Below are positions 56,854 through 64,000 of a stretch of DNA of 64,000 bases, piece by piece. Every line of letters begins with the position of its first letter. Within the stretch, counting starts at the first letter, position 1. The DNA comes from Stenotrophomonas acidaminiphila. GTDB taxonomy: Bacteria > Pseudomonadota > Gammaproteobacteria > Xanthomonadales > Xanthomonadaceae. The position numbers and the translations under genes were made by a program. Location of the stretch: the NCBI GenBank assembly GCA_002951995.1, contig CP019797.1, positions 1,658,501-1,722,500 on the forward strand, in the 5' to 3' direction. The notes under the pieces were generated by a model, which did no database searches, had not been told where the DNA came from, and saw only the letters and a program-made list of their open reading frames with translations.

Positions 56854-58754
56854 ATGCCTTTGATCACCCTGCAGAACGTCGACTACAGCGTCGGCGGCCC
56901 GTTGTTGCTGGAGAAAGCCGAACTGTCGATCGAAAGTGGCGAGCGCATCGCCCTGATCGGCCGCAACGGCGCCGGCAAATCCACCCTGATGAAGCTGATG
57001 GCCGGCGAACTGAAGCCGGACGACGGCGAAGTGCGCGTCCAGCAGGGCGTGCGCGTCACCCGCCTGGAGCAGGAGGTACCGCATGGCGCCGCCGGCAGCG
57101 TGTTCGACGTGGTCGCCGATGGCCTGGGTGAACTCGGCCACTGGCTGGCCGAGTTCCACCGGCTGAGCCATGCCGACGTGTTCGATGGCGATGCCATGGG
57201 CAAGGTGCAGGCCAGGATCGACGCCGCCGATGGCTGGGCGCTGGACCAGCGCGTGTCCGAAACCCTGACCAAGCTGGAGCTGGACGGCGATGCCGAGTTC
57301 GGGCGCCTGTCCGGCGGCATGAAGCGCCGCGTGCTGCTGGCGCGCGCGCTGGTCGCCGGGCCCGACGTACTGCTGCTGGACGAGCCGACCAACCACCTGG
57401 ACATCGAGGCCATCGACTGGCTGGAAGGCTTCCTCAAGGGCTGGAACGGCTGCGTGGTGTTCGTCACCCATGACCGCCGCTTCCTGCGTGCGCTGGCCAC
57501 CCGCATCGTCGAGATCGACCGCGGCCAGGTGACCAGCTGGCCGGGTGACTGGGACAACTACGCGCGCCGCCGCGAGGAACGGCTCAACGCGCAGGCGCAG
57601 GAGAACGCACGCTTCGACAAGCTGCTGGCGCAGGAGGAAGTGTGGATCCGGCAGGGCATCAAGGCGCGCCGCACCCGTGACGAAGGCCGCGTGCGCCGGC
57701 TCAAGGCCATGCGCGTGGAACGCAGCCAGCGCCGCGAGCTGGGCGGCAACGTCCGCCTGGAAGCGGCCTCGGGCGAGAACTCCGGCAAGAAGGTCATCGA
57801 CGTCAGGGACGTCAGCTTCGCGTTCGGCGAGCGGGTGATGATCAGGGATTTCTCGACCACGATCCTGCGCGGCGACCGCATCGGCCTGATCGGCCCCAAC
57901 GGCAGCGGCAAGACCACCCTGCTCAAGCTGCTGCTGGGCGAACTGCAGCCGGATGCCGGCGAGGTGCGCCAGGGCACCAACCTGCAGATCGCCTATTTCG
58001 ACCAGTACCGCGCCACCCTGCGCGAGGACTGGAGCGCGATCGAGAACGTGGCCGAGGGCGCGGACTTCATCGACCTCAACGGCAAGCGCAAGCACGTGCA
58101 CGCCTACCTGCAGGACTTCCTGTTCACCCCGAGCGCGCGCGGGCGCCGATCACCCGCCTGTCCGGCGGCGAGCGCAACCGCCTGCTGCTGGCCAAGCTGT
58201 TCGCGCAGCCGTCCAACCTGCTGGTGATGGACGAACCGACCAACGACCTGGACGTGGAGACCCTGGAGCTGCTGGAGGAGCTGCTGGGCGACTACACCGG
58301 CACCCTGCTGCTGGTCAGCCACGACCGCGATTTCCTCGACAACGTGGTCACCTCCACCCTGGTGCTGGAAGGCGAGGGCAGGGTCGGCGATTACGTCGGC
58401 GGCTATACCGACTCGCTGCGCCAGCGCCCGGCGCCGGCGCAGAGCGGCATGGCCGTGGCCAGGGCCTCGGCCACGGCGGTACCGGCCGCGAAGCCGGCGA
58501 CCACGCCGGCGGCCGCTGCCGAGCCGGCGCCGGCCAGGCGCAAGCTCAGTTTCAAGGACGCGCGCGAACTGGAACAGCTGCCGGCGAAGATCGAACAGCT
58601 GGAGCGCGACGTGGAAGGCCTGACCGGCGCGATGAACGACCCGGCGTTCTACACCCGTTCCAGCGCCGAGGTCAGCGCGCACACCCAGCAGTTGGCCCGG
58701 GTGCAGGCGGAACTGGATGCGGCCTACGCGCGCTGGGAAGAACTCGACGGCTGA
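56854..58754 (+). pseudogene. uup: ABC-F ATPase Uup, one-base frameshift
   Basis: A soluble protein of 633 residues after repair with two ABC ATPase domains and no membrane part, acting on ribosomes. Domain 1: GRNGAGKSTLMKL (Walker A), LSGGMKRRVLLARAL (signature), VLLLDEPTNHLDIEAIDWLE (Walker B). Domain 2: GPNGSGKTTLLKLLLG and, after the break, RLSGGERNRLLLAKLF and LLVMDEPTNDLDVETLELLEELL. The frame breaks at 58127-58133 where TTCACCCCGAGCGC lacks one G; with it the family sequence FTPERARAPITRLSGGERN is restored. The C-terminus has the Uup coiled-coil domain (LEQLPAKIEQLERDVEGLTGAM). An intact gene is very likely in the organism. Confidence 0.92.
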
Positions 58755-58899
58755 GCCTGGCTGCCGCCCGGCCCACCGGTGCTCACGGGTGGGCGCAGCG
58801 CCGCGGCGTTCCTCCAGCGCCGCGCCAACCGCGGTTGCGGCCGTGTGACAATCGCCGTGCACGGGCGCCGGTCATCGACCCCGCTTCCCGGGTTTCTGC

Positions 58900-59337
58900 A
58901 TGGAGCATGCGATGGAAATGCCGTTTTCGGTGCAGCGCATCGACCATGTGGTGTTCCGCGTGCGCGACCTGTCGCGCAGCACCGCCTTCTACCAGGCCGT
59001 GCTCGGCTGCGAGGTGGTCAGGCGGCGCGCGCACCTGGGCCTGGTACACCTGCGCGCCGGCGCGTCGATGATCGACCTGGTCAGCGTGGACGGCGCCCTG
59101 GGCGCCCGTGGCGGTGCCGCGCCGGGGCAGGGCGCGCGCAACGTGGATCACCTGTGCCTGCGGGTCGAACCATTCGACGAGGCGGGCATCGTCGCCCACC
59201 TGGGGCGCCATGGGGTCGCCGTGCCGGCCGCGGCGGAGGTCAACTTCGGCGCCGAGGGCGACGGACTGTCGCTGTATTTCAGTGATCCGGACGGCAACGT
59301 GATCGAGCTCAAGGGCCCCGCGCGGCCGCCGGGCTGA
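58900..59337 (+). CDS. VOC family (glyoxalase-fold) protein
   Basis: A 145-residue protein with one vicinal-oxygen-chelate unit: IDHVVFRVRDLSRSTAFYQAVLGCEVVRR at the start (metal His in DHVVF), NVDHLCLRVEPFDEA in the middle (second His) and LSLYFSDPDGNVIELKG at the end (metal Glu in VIEL). It could be a small dioxygenase, isomerase or fosfomycin-resistance-type enzyme; the substrate cannot be told. ATG 58900 or 58912 are both possible. The gene is convergent with the barstar gene. Confidence 0.88.
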   Translation: MEHAMEMPFSVQRIDHVVFRVRDLSRSTAFYQAVLGCEVVRRRAHLGLVHLRAGASMIDLVSVDGALGARGGAAPGQGARNVDHLCLRVEPFDEAGIVAHLGRHGVAVPAAAEVNFGAEGDGLSLYFSDPDGNVIELKGPARPPG

Positions 59338-59347
59338 CGGCGCCGGC

Positions 59348-59791
59348 TCAGAGGTCGTCCGTTGCTGCGGCCTCGCCGCCGTGCGGCAATTCGAAGAACG
59401 CCCAGAACGGCACGTTGTCCGCGGCCCAGCTGGCCGCGGCTTCGGAGAGGACGTCCAGCAGGGTGTCGAAATCCGCCGGGCTGGCGTCGCGCAGGTCGCC
59501 GGCATCGCCGAACAACAGCGCATACCCCCTGGCCGGCAGCCAGGACAGGTCGCGCAGCGCATCGGACAACGCATCCCAGTTGCGGCCGCGGCCCGCCGGG
59601 AAATCCAGTTGGGTGCCGATGCGCAGCAGCAGGGTGCGCTTGTCGGTGCATGATTCCAGGTCCACGCGCAGCACCTTGAGCCCGGCATCGCGCGCGGCCG
59701 CCGCCAGCCCGCCGAGATCGCCGTGGGCCACGCCATAGACCCCGGCCTGGCCCACGTCCTCCAGGCCCATGTCGAATCCGCTGTCGCTCAT
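59348..59791 (-). CDS. barstar-family ribonuclease inhibitor
   Basis: A 147-residue cytosolic protein. The C-terminal 95 residues match barstar: LKVLRVDLESCTDKRTLLLRIGTQLDFPAGRGRNWDALSDALRDLSWLP, where the helix with NWDALSDAL is the RNase-binding one, and a final beta-strand VPFWAFFEL. The N-terminal 50 residues are an extension. It overlaps the upstream RNase gene by four bases (59788-59791), so toxin and inhibitor are translated together. It protects the cytoplasm from the RNase before export. Confidence 0.9.
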   Translation of the reverse strand: MSDSGFDMGLEDVGQAGVYGVAHGDLGGLAAAARDAGLKVLRVDLESCTDKRTLLLRIGTQLDFPAGRGRNWDALSDALRDLSWLPARGYALLFGDAGDLRDASPADFDTLLDVLSEAAASWAADNVPFWAFFELPHGGEAAATDDL

Positions 59792-60246
59792 TGCGCGCCT
59801 CCGTTGGCCGGGACCTGGAAATCACGGAAGGTCTCGTAGTGGTCGTCGGTGTAGTACCAGACGTCGGGCGGATCGCCGCCGGTGACGATCCGCCGCGCGC
59901 CGCGGTGGCCGAGGTCGGGCGTGCGCACGGTGTACTCGCGGTAGTAGCCGCGCGGGCGCTGCGGCAGGCGCCGTTCGCGGTTGCCGAACACGCTGCCGTC
60001 CTGGCGGTGCGGGAACGGGCCGCCGCGCAGGATCAGCGCGATGGTGTCGTGCGCCTCCGCTGGCAGGAAGGCCGGCAGTGCGTCGCCCGCGCCGGACCGG
60101 CGCGGCTCGCCAGCGCGCTCCGGCGCCACGGCCTGGCCCAGCGCCGGCGCGAACTGCGGGGGCGCTGGCTGCTGCAGCGTGCGCATGGCCCACAGGCCGG
60201 CCACCAGCACGACCACGGCGGTGAGCAGAAGCAACGGTTTGCGCAT
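59788..60246 (-). CDS. barnase-like guanyl-specific ribonuclease, exported or membrane-anchored
   Basis: A 152-residue protein with an N-terminal hydrophobic signal (LLLLTAVVVLVAGLWA), a Pro/Ala-rich linker and a C-terminal N1/T1-type RNase domain (about 85-150). Barnase equivalents are visible: FGNRERRLP, the general base Glu in YYREYTV, Arg in RRIVTGG and the catalytic His in YYTDDHYETF. All key residues are kept, so it should be active. It is followed by an overlapping barstar gene. ATG 60246 was chosen because the signal begins there. Confidence 0.9.
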   Translation of the reverse strand: MRKPLLLLTAVVVLVAGLWAMRTLQQPAPPQFAPALGQAVAPERAGEPRRSGAGDALPAFLPAEAHDTIALILRGGPFPHRQDGSVFGNRERRLPQRPRGYYREYTVRTPDLGHRGARRIVTGGDPPDVWYYTDDHYETFRDFQVPANGGAQ

Positions 60247-60522
60247 GGAGCCGGGCCTGTGTCGCGTGCAAAGGGCGATTATCGCGCCTGCGCGCGTTTT
60301 TTCTTGAACGCGGGCCATCGGCCGGCGGCGGCGGGCGCTGTGCCGTGCCGGCGCGTGGAACACGCGGATTTCGCGGCGCGCGTGAGGTTTGTACCCACGG
60401 CAGGACGAAGTTTCCTTTACATCGACCTTGGTAAGTTGCCGCTTCCTGCCTACCATTGCCGGTGCACTGCCCGGCATGCGCCGGGCCCCCGAACCCAGGC
60501 ATCACACCCAAGGAGAATCCTC

Positions 60523-61133
60523 ATGGCCTACACCCTGCCCAAGCTGCCCTACGCTTACGACGCGCTGGAACCGTACATGGATGCGGCCACGGTGGAGATC
60601 CACTACTCCAAGCACCACCAGACCTACGTCAACAACCTCAATGCGCTGGTCGAGGGCACCGAGTACGCCGACCTGCCCATCGACGACCTGCTGCGCAAGG
60701 TCAAGACCCTGCCGGAGAACCTGCAGCAGGGCGTCCGCAACCAGGGCGGCGGCCACGGCAACCACTCGCTGTTCTGGGACGTGATCGGCCCGAACGCCGG
60801 TGGCACCCGGGTGGCGCGCTGGGCAAGGCGATCGACGAGCAGCTCGGCGGTTTCGACAAGTTCAAGGAGGCCTTCACCAAGGCCGCGCTGACCCAGTTCG
60901 GTTCGGGTTGGGCCTGGCTGAGCGTGACCGCCGACAAGAAGCTGGTGGTGGAGAAGACCGGCAACCAGGAAAGCCCGCTGATGGAGGGCCGTACCCCGGT
61001 GCTGACCATCGACGTGTGGGAACACGCCTACTACCTGAAGTTCCAGAACCGCCGCGCCGAGTTCATCGAGACCTTCTACAGCCTGATCAACTGGAAGGAA
61101 GTGGAACGCCGCTACGAGGAAGCCGTGGCCTGA
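60523..61133 (+). pseudogene. sodB: superoxide dismutase (Fe/Mn type), one-base frameshift
   Basis: Cytosolic superoxide dismutase of 203 residues after repair. Metal ligands: His in IHYSKHHQTYVNNLN (two), then Asp and His in DVWEHAYYLKFQNRR. GGGHGNHSLFW is the usual second block. The frame breaks at 60804-60811: GGCACCCGGGTGGC should have one more C, giving GTPGGALGKAIDEQLGGFDKFKEAF and then the normal end at 61133. AAGGAGAA is a strong ribosome binding site. A broken sodB in an aerobic bacterium is improbable, so a sequence error is the simplest reading. The choice between Fe and Mn cannot be made with certainty. Confidence 0.93.
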
Positions 61134-61191
61134 CCGGTCGCGGTGATCGACGCGGGCGGGGCAGTGCCCCGTCCCGCGCACGGATGACCAA

Positions 61192-61219
61192 CGAAGCCGG
61201 GCGGAAACGTCCGGCTTCG
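61192..61219. terminator. stem between convergent sodB and the EEP-like gene
   Basis: CGAAGCCGG, ten-base loop, CCGGCTTCG. Only a short T/G tract follows (GCCGTT), so termination strength is uncertain. Confidence 0.5.
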
Positions 61220-61223
61220 CCGT

Positions 61224-62033
61224 TCACGGCGCCGATGGATCGGCCGGCGTTTCGCCGATCAGGCGCAGGGTGGTCATCACCCCCAGCACCAGCGGCGCCG
61301 GTTCCTCGCCGGTGGGTGCCAGCGCCACTGCCTGCTGGGCCACGTCGGCGAAGCTGCGGACCTGGTAGAGCACGTCCAGGCCATGCGGGCGGCCCCCGGA
61401 CGTGCCGCCGGCGGCCGGCTGCCGCGCCGACGGGTTCCGCCGTGCCGGCTGGAAGCCCGGCAGTTGCCGGACCAGTTCGTCGGTGGGCGCGGAGAACTCG
61501 CCCACGACCAGCGATGGCTGGTCCGCGTCGGTCGCGCCGATCCAGGCGAGCAGGTCCGCCGCCTGCCGCGCCCGCACCTCCGGGTCGTTGCCCTCCGGGG
61601 CGATGCGCGCGACGTAGATGTTGACCGCCTGCCGCTGCAGGCGCGCACGCTGCATGCCGGCGGCGGTGAGCTGCCCCGGGCCATGCAGCAGGGTCAGCCC
61701 GTCCTCGATCACGTCCAGTCCGGCCAGCAGCGCGCTGCCGCGGCGCTGCGCATGGCTGGGCGGGTCGGCGGTGATGAAGTCGCAGCTGTAGCTGAGCCGG
61801 GTGGCCAGCCAGCAGGCGGCGTTGGGTGCGCCCGGCGACTGCCGCACGTCCTGCACCGCGATCACGTCCGCGCGCAGGTCCGCCAGCAGTTCCAGGATCC
61901 GCCCGCGCTGGCGCTCCCACTGCGCGCTGTCCTGGGGCAGCCGCAGGCTGGCGATCCGCAGCACCGGCGGGGCGGGCTCGGCGGCCACGGCGAAAGACAA
62001 GGCGAGCAGCGCCAGACAGCCCCAGTGCTTCAT
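61224..62033 (-). CDS. exported endonuclease/exonuclease/phosphatase-fold protein, active site degenerate
   Basis: A 269-residue protein with a signal peptide (KHWGCLALLALSFAVAAEP). The fold is suggested by LRIASLRL, RILELLADLRADVIAVQDV and RRGSALLAGLDVI. The catalytic residues of the EEP superfamily are, however, replaced: the QE pair reads QD, the GDFN motif reads GEFS (LVVGEFSAP) and the final SDH is absent (LVLGVMTTLRL). It is therefore probably not an active nuclease or phosphatase and may only bind a ligand. It stands alone between sodB and the transporter gene. Confidence 0.75.
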   Translation of the reverse strand: MKHWGCLALLALSFAVAAEPAPPVLRIASLRLPQDSAQWERQRGRILELLADLRADVIAVQDVRQSPGAPNAACWLATRLSYSCDFITADPPSHAQRRGSALLAGLDVIEDGLTLLHGPGQLTAAGMQRARLQRQAVNIYVARIAPEGNDPEVRARQAADLLAWIGATDADQPSLVVGEFSAPTDELVRQLPGFQPARRNPSARQPAAGGTSGGRPHGLDVLYQVRSFADVAQQAVALAPTGEEPAPLVLGVMTTLRLIGETPADPSAP

Positions 62034-62180
62034 TGCGACGACCAGTACGGACTGGCGGCCATGCTAGCGCGCGGCGCTGTCGAGGGCCCGTGCAGGCGCG
62101 GCGTCGTGCGCTGCCGCGCGCGCGCGGGCGGCCGCTTGCGTTACCCTTGCCCCCTTTGCATTCGCAGGATCGCCTTACAG

Positions 62181-63776
62181 ATGACGAGCAACGACGTGGC
62201 AGCAGCCCCCGCCGGCAAGGCCGGCATGCCCCGCCAGATTCCCTACATCATCGGCAATGAAGCCTGCGAGCGCTTCAGCTTCTACGGGATGCGCAACATC
62301 CTGGTGCAGTTCCTGATCACCTCGCTGCTGCTGCAGGAGTTGACCGCCGACGGCCGTGCCGGCGAGGCCAAGGACATCATGCACAGCTTCATGATCGGCG
62401 TGTATTTCTTCCCGCTGCTCGGTGGCTGGCTGGCCGACCGCTTCTTCGGCAAGTACCGCACCATCCTCTGGTTCAGCCTGGTCTACTGCGCCGGCCACCT
62501 GTGCCTGGCGCTGTTCGAGAACAGCCGCGAGGGCTTTTTCCTCGGCTTGGGCCTGATCGCGCTCGGTGCCGGCGGCATCAAGCCGCTGGTGGCCTCGTTC
62601 ATGGGCGACCAGTTCGACCAGGGCAACAAGCACCTGGCCAAGATCGTCTTCGATGCCTTCTACTGGATCATCAACTTCGGTTCGCTGTTCGCCTCGCTGC
62701 TGATCCCGCTGGCGCTGAAGAACCTGGGTCCGCAGTGGGCGTTCGGCATCCCCGGCATCCTGATGTTCATCGCCACGTTCGTGTTCTGGCTGGGGCGCAG
62801 GCGCTACGTGCTGGTGCCGTTGCCGCCGAAGGACCCGCATTCGTTCGCCAACGTGGTGCGCACCGCGCTGCTGGCGCGCGCACCGGGGCAGGGCAATGCC
62901 GGGCTGCTGGTGGCGCTGGCCGGCATCGCGCTGGCGTTGTGGGCGCTGGTGCTGGCGGCGCTGACCCTGGGCGGGCTGCATGAAGGCGGGCTGGGCGTGG
63001 TGATCTACCTGTGCCTGGCGCTGGTGGCACTGCTGGCCGGCATCGGCGGCGGCACCATGCTGCAGCTGGACCGCGCCCGCGGCGCGCATCCGGACAGCGC
63101 GGTGGAAGGCGTGCGCTCGGTGCTCAAGGTGCTGGTGATCTTCGCCCTGACCACACCGTTCTTCTCGCTGTTCGACCAGAAGGCCTCGACCTGGGTGCTG
63201 CAGGGCCAGCAGATGACCATGCCGGCCTGGTTCACCGCCTCGCAGATGCAGGCGATCAACCCGCTGCTGGTGATGATCCTGATTCCGTTCAACAACCTGG
63301 TGCTGTACCCGATGCTGCGTCGCTTCGGCTTCGAGCCGACCGCGCTGCGGCGCATGACCGCCGGCATCGCCTTCAGCGGCCTGGCCTGGGTGGTGGTGGG
63401 CGGCCTGCAGGTGGCGATGGACGGCGGCGACGCGTTGTCCATCTTCTGGCAGATCCTGCCCTATGCGCTGCTGACCTTCGGCGAGGTGCTGGTGTCGGCC
63501 ACCGGCCTGGAGTTCGCCTACAGCCAGGCCCCGGCGTCGATGAAGGGCGTGGTCATGAGCTTCTGGAACCTGACCACCACCATCGGCAACCTGTGGGTGC
63601 TGCTGTCCAACGCGGCGGTGCGCAACGACACGGTGACCGCGCGCATCGCCGGCACCGGGTTGAGCGAGGCGGCGTTCCTGATGTTCTTCTTCGCCGGCTT
63701 CGCGTTCGTCGCGGCCCTGGCGTTCGGCCTGTACGCACGCCGCTACAGGATGGTCGACAACTACCGGGCAGCCTGA
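62181..63776 (+). CDS. POT-family proton-dependent oligopeptide transporter
   Basis: A 531-residue inner-membrane transporter with 12-14 predicted helices. It has the POT start ACERFSFYGMRNILVQFL (the ExxERFxYYG motif, here ERFSFYG), GGWLADRFFGKYRTILW and the PTR2 signature region FDAFYWIINFGSLFASLLIP. It imports di- and tripeptides with protons. ATG 62181 gives a short polar leader; earlier in-frame sequence is not protein-like. The next gene (rhomboid) starts two bases after the stop. Confidence 0.93.
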   Translation: MTSNDVAAAPAGKAGMPRQIPYIIGNEACERFSFYGMRNILVQFLITSLLLQELTADGRAGEAKDIMHSFMIGVYFFPLLGGWLADRFFGKYRTILWFSLVYCAGHLCLALFENSREGFFLGLGLIALGAGGIKPLVASFMGDQFDQGNKHLAKIVFDAFYWIINFGSLFASLLIPLALKNLGPQWAFGIPGILMFIATFVFWLGRRRYVLVPLPPKDPHSFANVVRTALLARAPGQGNAGLLVALAGIALALWALVLAALTLGGLHEGGLGVVIYLCLALVALLAGIGGGTMLQLDRARGAHPDSAVEGVRSVLKVLVIFALTTPFFSLFDQKASTWVLQGQQMTMPAWFTASQMQAINPLLVMILIPFNNLVLYPMLRRFGFEPTALRRMTAGIAFSGLAWVVVGGLQVAMDGGDALSIFWQILPYALLTFGEVLVSATGLEFAYSQAPASMKGVVMSFWNLTTTIGNLWVLLSNAAVRNDTVTARIAGTGLSEAAFLMFFFAGFAFVAALAFGLYARRYRMVDNYRAA

Positions 63777-63778
63777 CC

Positions 63779-64000
63779 ATGCAAGGACCGATAACCCTGT
63801 TGCTGATCGCCGTCACCAGCCTGGTCTCGTGGCTGGCCTTCAGCAACCGCAAGCTCGCCGACCGGCTGATCCTGTGGCCGCCGGCGGTGGACCGCCATCG
63901 CCAGTACGACCGGCTGGTGACCTACGGCTTCATCCATGCCGATTTCGCCCACCTGCTGTTCAACATGGTCACGCTGTTCTTCTTCGGGCGGCTGATCGAA
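63779..64000 (+). CDS. rhomboid-family intramembrane protease, N-terminal part (runs off right edge)
   Basis: The first 74 residues only. Membrane helix 1 is ITLLLIAVTSLVSWLAFS, then a periplasmic loop (WPPAVDRHRQYDRLVTYGFIHADFAHLLFNMVTLFFFG) with the family's HxxxxHLxxNM pattern before the second helix. The catalytic Ser and His lie beyond the window, so activity cannot be judged. It starts two bases after the transporter stop and may be co-transcribed with it. Confidence 0.88.
   Translation, partial: MQGPITLLLIAVTSLVSWLAFSNRKLADRLILWPPAVDRHRQYDRLVTYGFIHADFAHLLFNMVTLFFFGRLIE

Overview
The window is GC-rich, densely packed chromosomal DNA from a gammaproteobacterium of the Xanthomonadaceae/Lysobacteraceae. 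The queA-tgt-yajC-secD-secF order, FimX, FabV, the TonB receptor plus phytase cluster, a sigma factor/Ser-Thr kinase pair, a SmeVWX-like efflux operon and REP palindromes beginning GTAG all point to Stenotrophomonas or a close relative (Pseudoxanthomonas, Luteimonas). No rRNA, tRNA, CRISPR array, insertion sequence or prophage was seen.

Layout. 1-4.6 kb: htpG (cut by the left edge), rsmD-coaD, a lipoprotein, a 4Fe-4S ferredoxin and ggt. 4.6-9.5 kb: a MocR/PdxR-type regulator diverging from a BenE-family transporter, then yggS and glyA, which reads as a vitamin-B6-linked locus. 9.6-12.6 kb: a metallo-beta-lactamase-fold hydrolase, an alpha/beta hydrolase, a PsiF-like protein and upp. 12.7-18.4 kb: a phosphorus-scavenging cluster of TonB receptor, lipoprotein phytase, exported metallophosphatase and exported pyrophosphatase. 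18.6-22.2 kb: ECF-type sigma factor and large Ser/Thr kinase. 22.3-26.7 kb: seven minus-strand genes, the last four overlapping end to end and coding for proteins I cannot assign; this is the least explained part of the window. 27.6-35.9 kb: LysR regulator and divergent RND efflux operon smeV-smeW-smeU2-smeX, without smeU1. 35.9-36.45 kb: three tandem copies of a hairpin-rich repeat. 36.5-38.5 kb: class III aminotransferase and divergent Lrp-type regulator. 38.6-44.4 kb: tRNA queuosine and Sec genes. 44.5-50.9 kb: fabV, fimX, a BaiN-type flavoprotein, yaeQ, an UPF0178 gene and a cold-shock gene. 51-64 kb: selO, apt, dbpA, yeiH with a divergent LysR gene, uup, a VOC protein, a barnase/barstar-type pair, sodB, a degenerate EEP protein, a peptide transporter and the start of a rhomboid protease.

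The main global observation is that ten genes carry eleven apparent frameshifts (benE, the phosphatase, one unknown gene, smeV, the aminotransferase, baiN, UPF0178, apt twice, uup, sodB). Each is repaired by adding one base. Ten of the eleven can be placed at a CCCGG/CCGGG-type site, and one lies in a G run. Several of these genes are core housekeeping genes, so consensus errors in the assembly, perhaps at methylated or homopolymer sites, are far likelier than true gene decay. Apparent losses and the apparent phosphatase-pyrophosphatase fusion should be read in that light.
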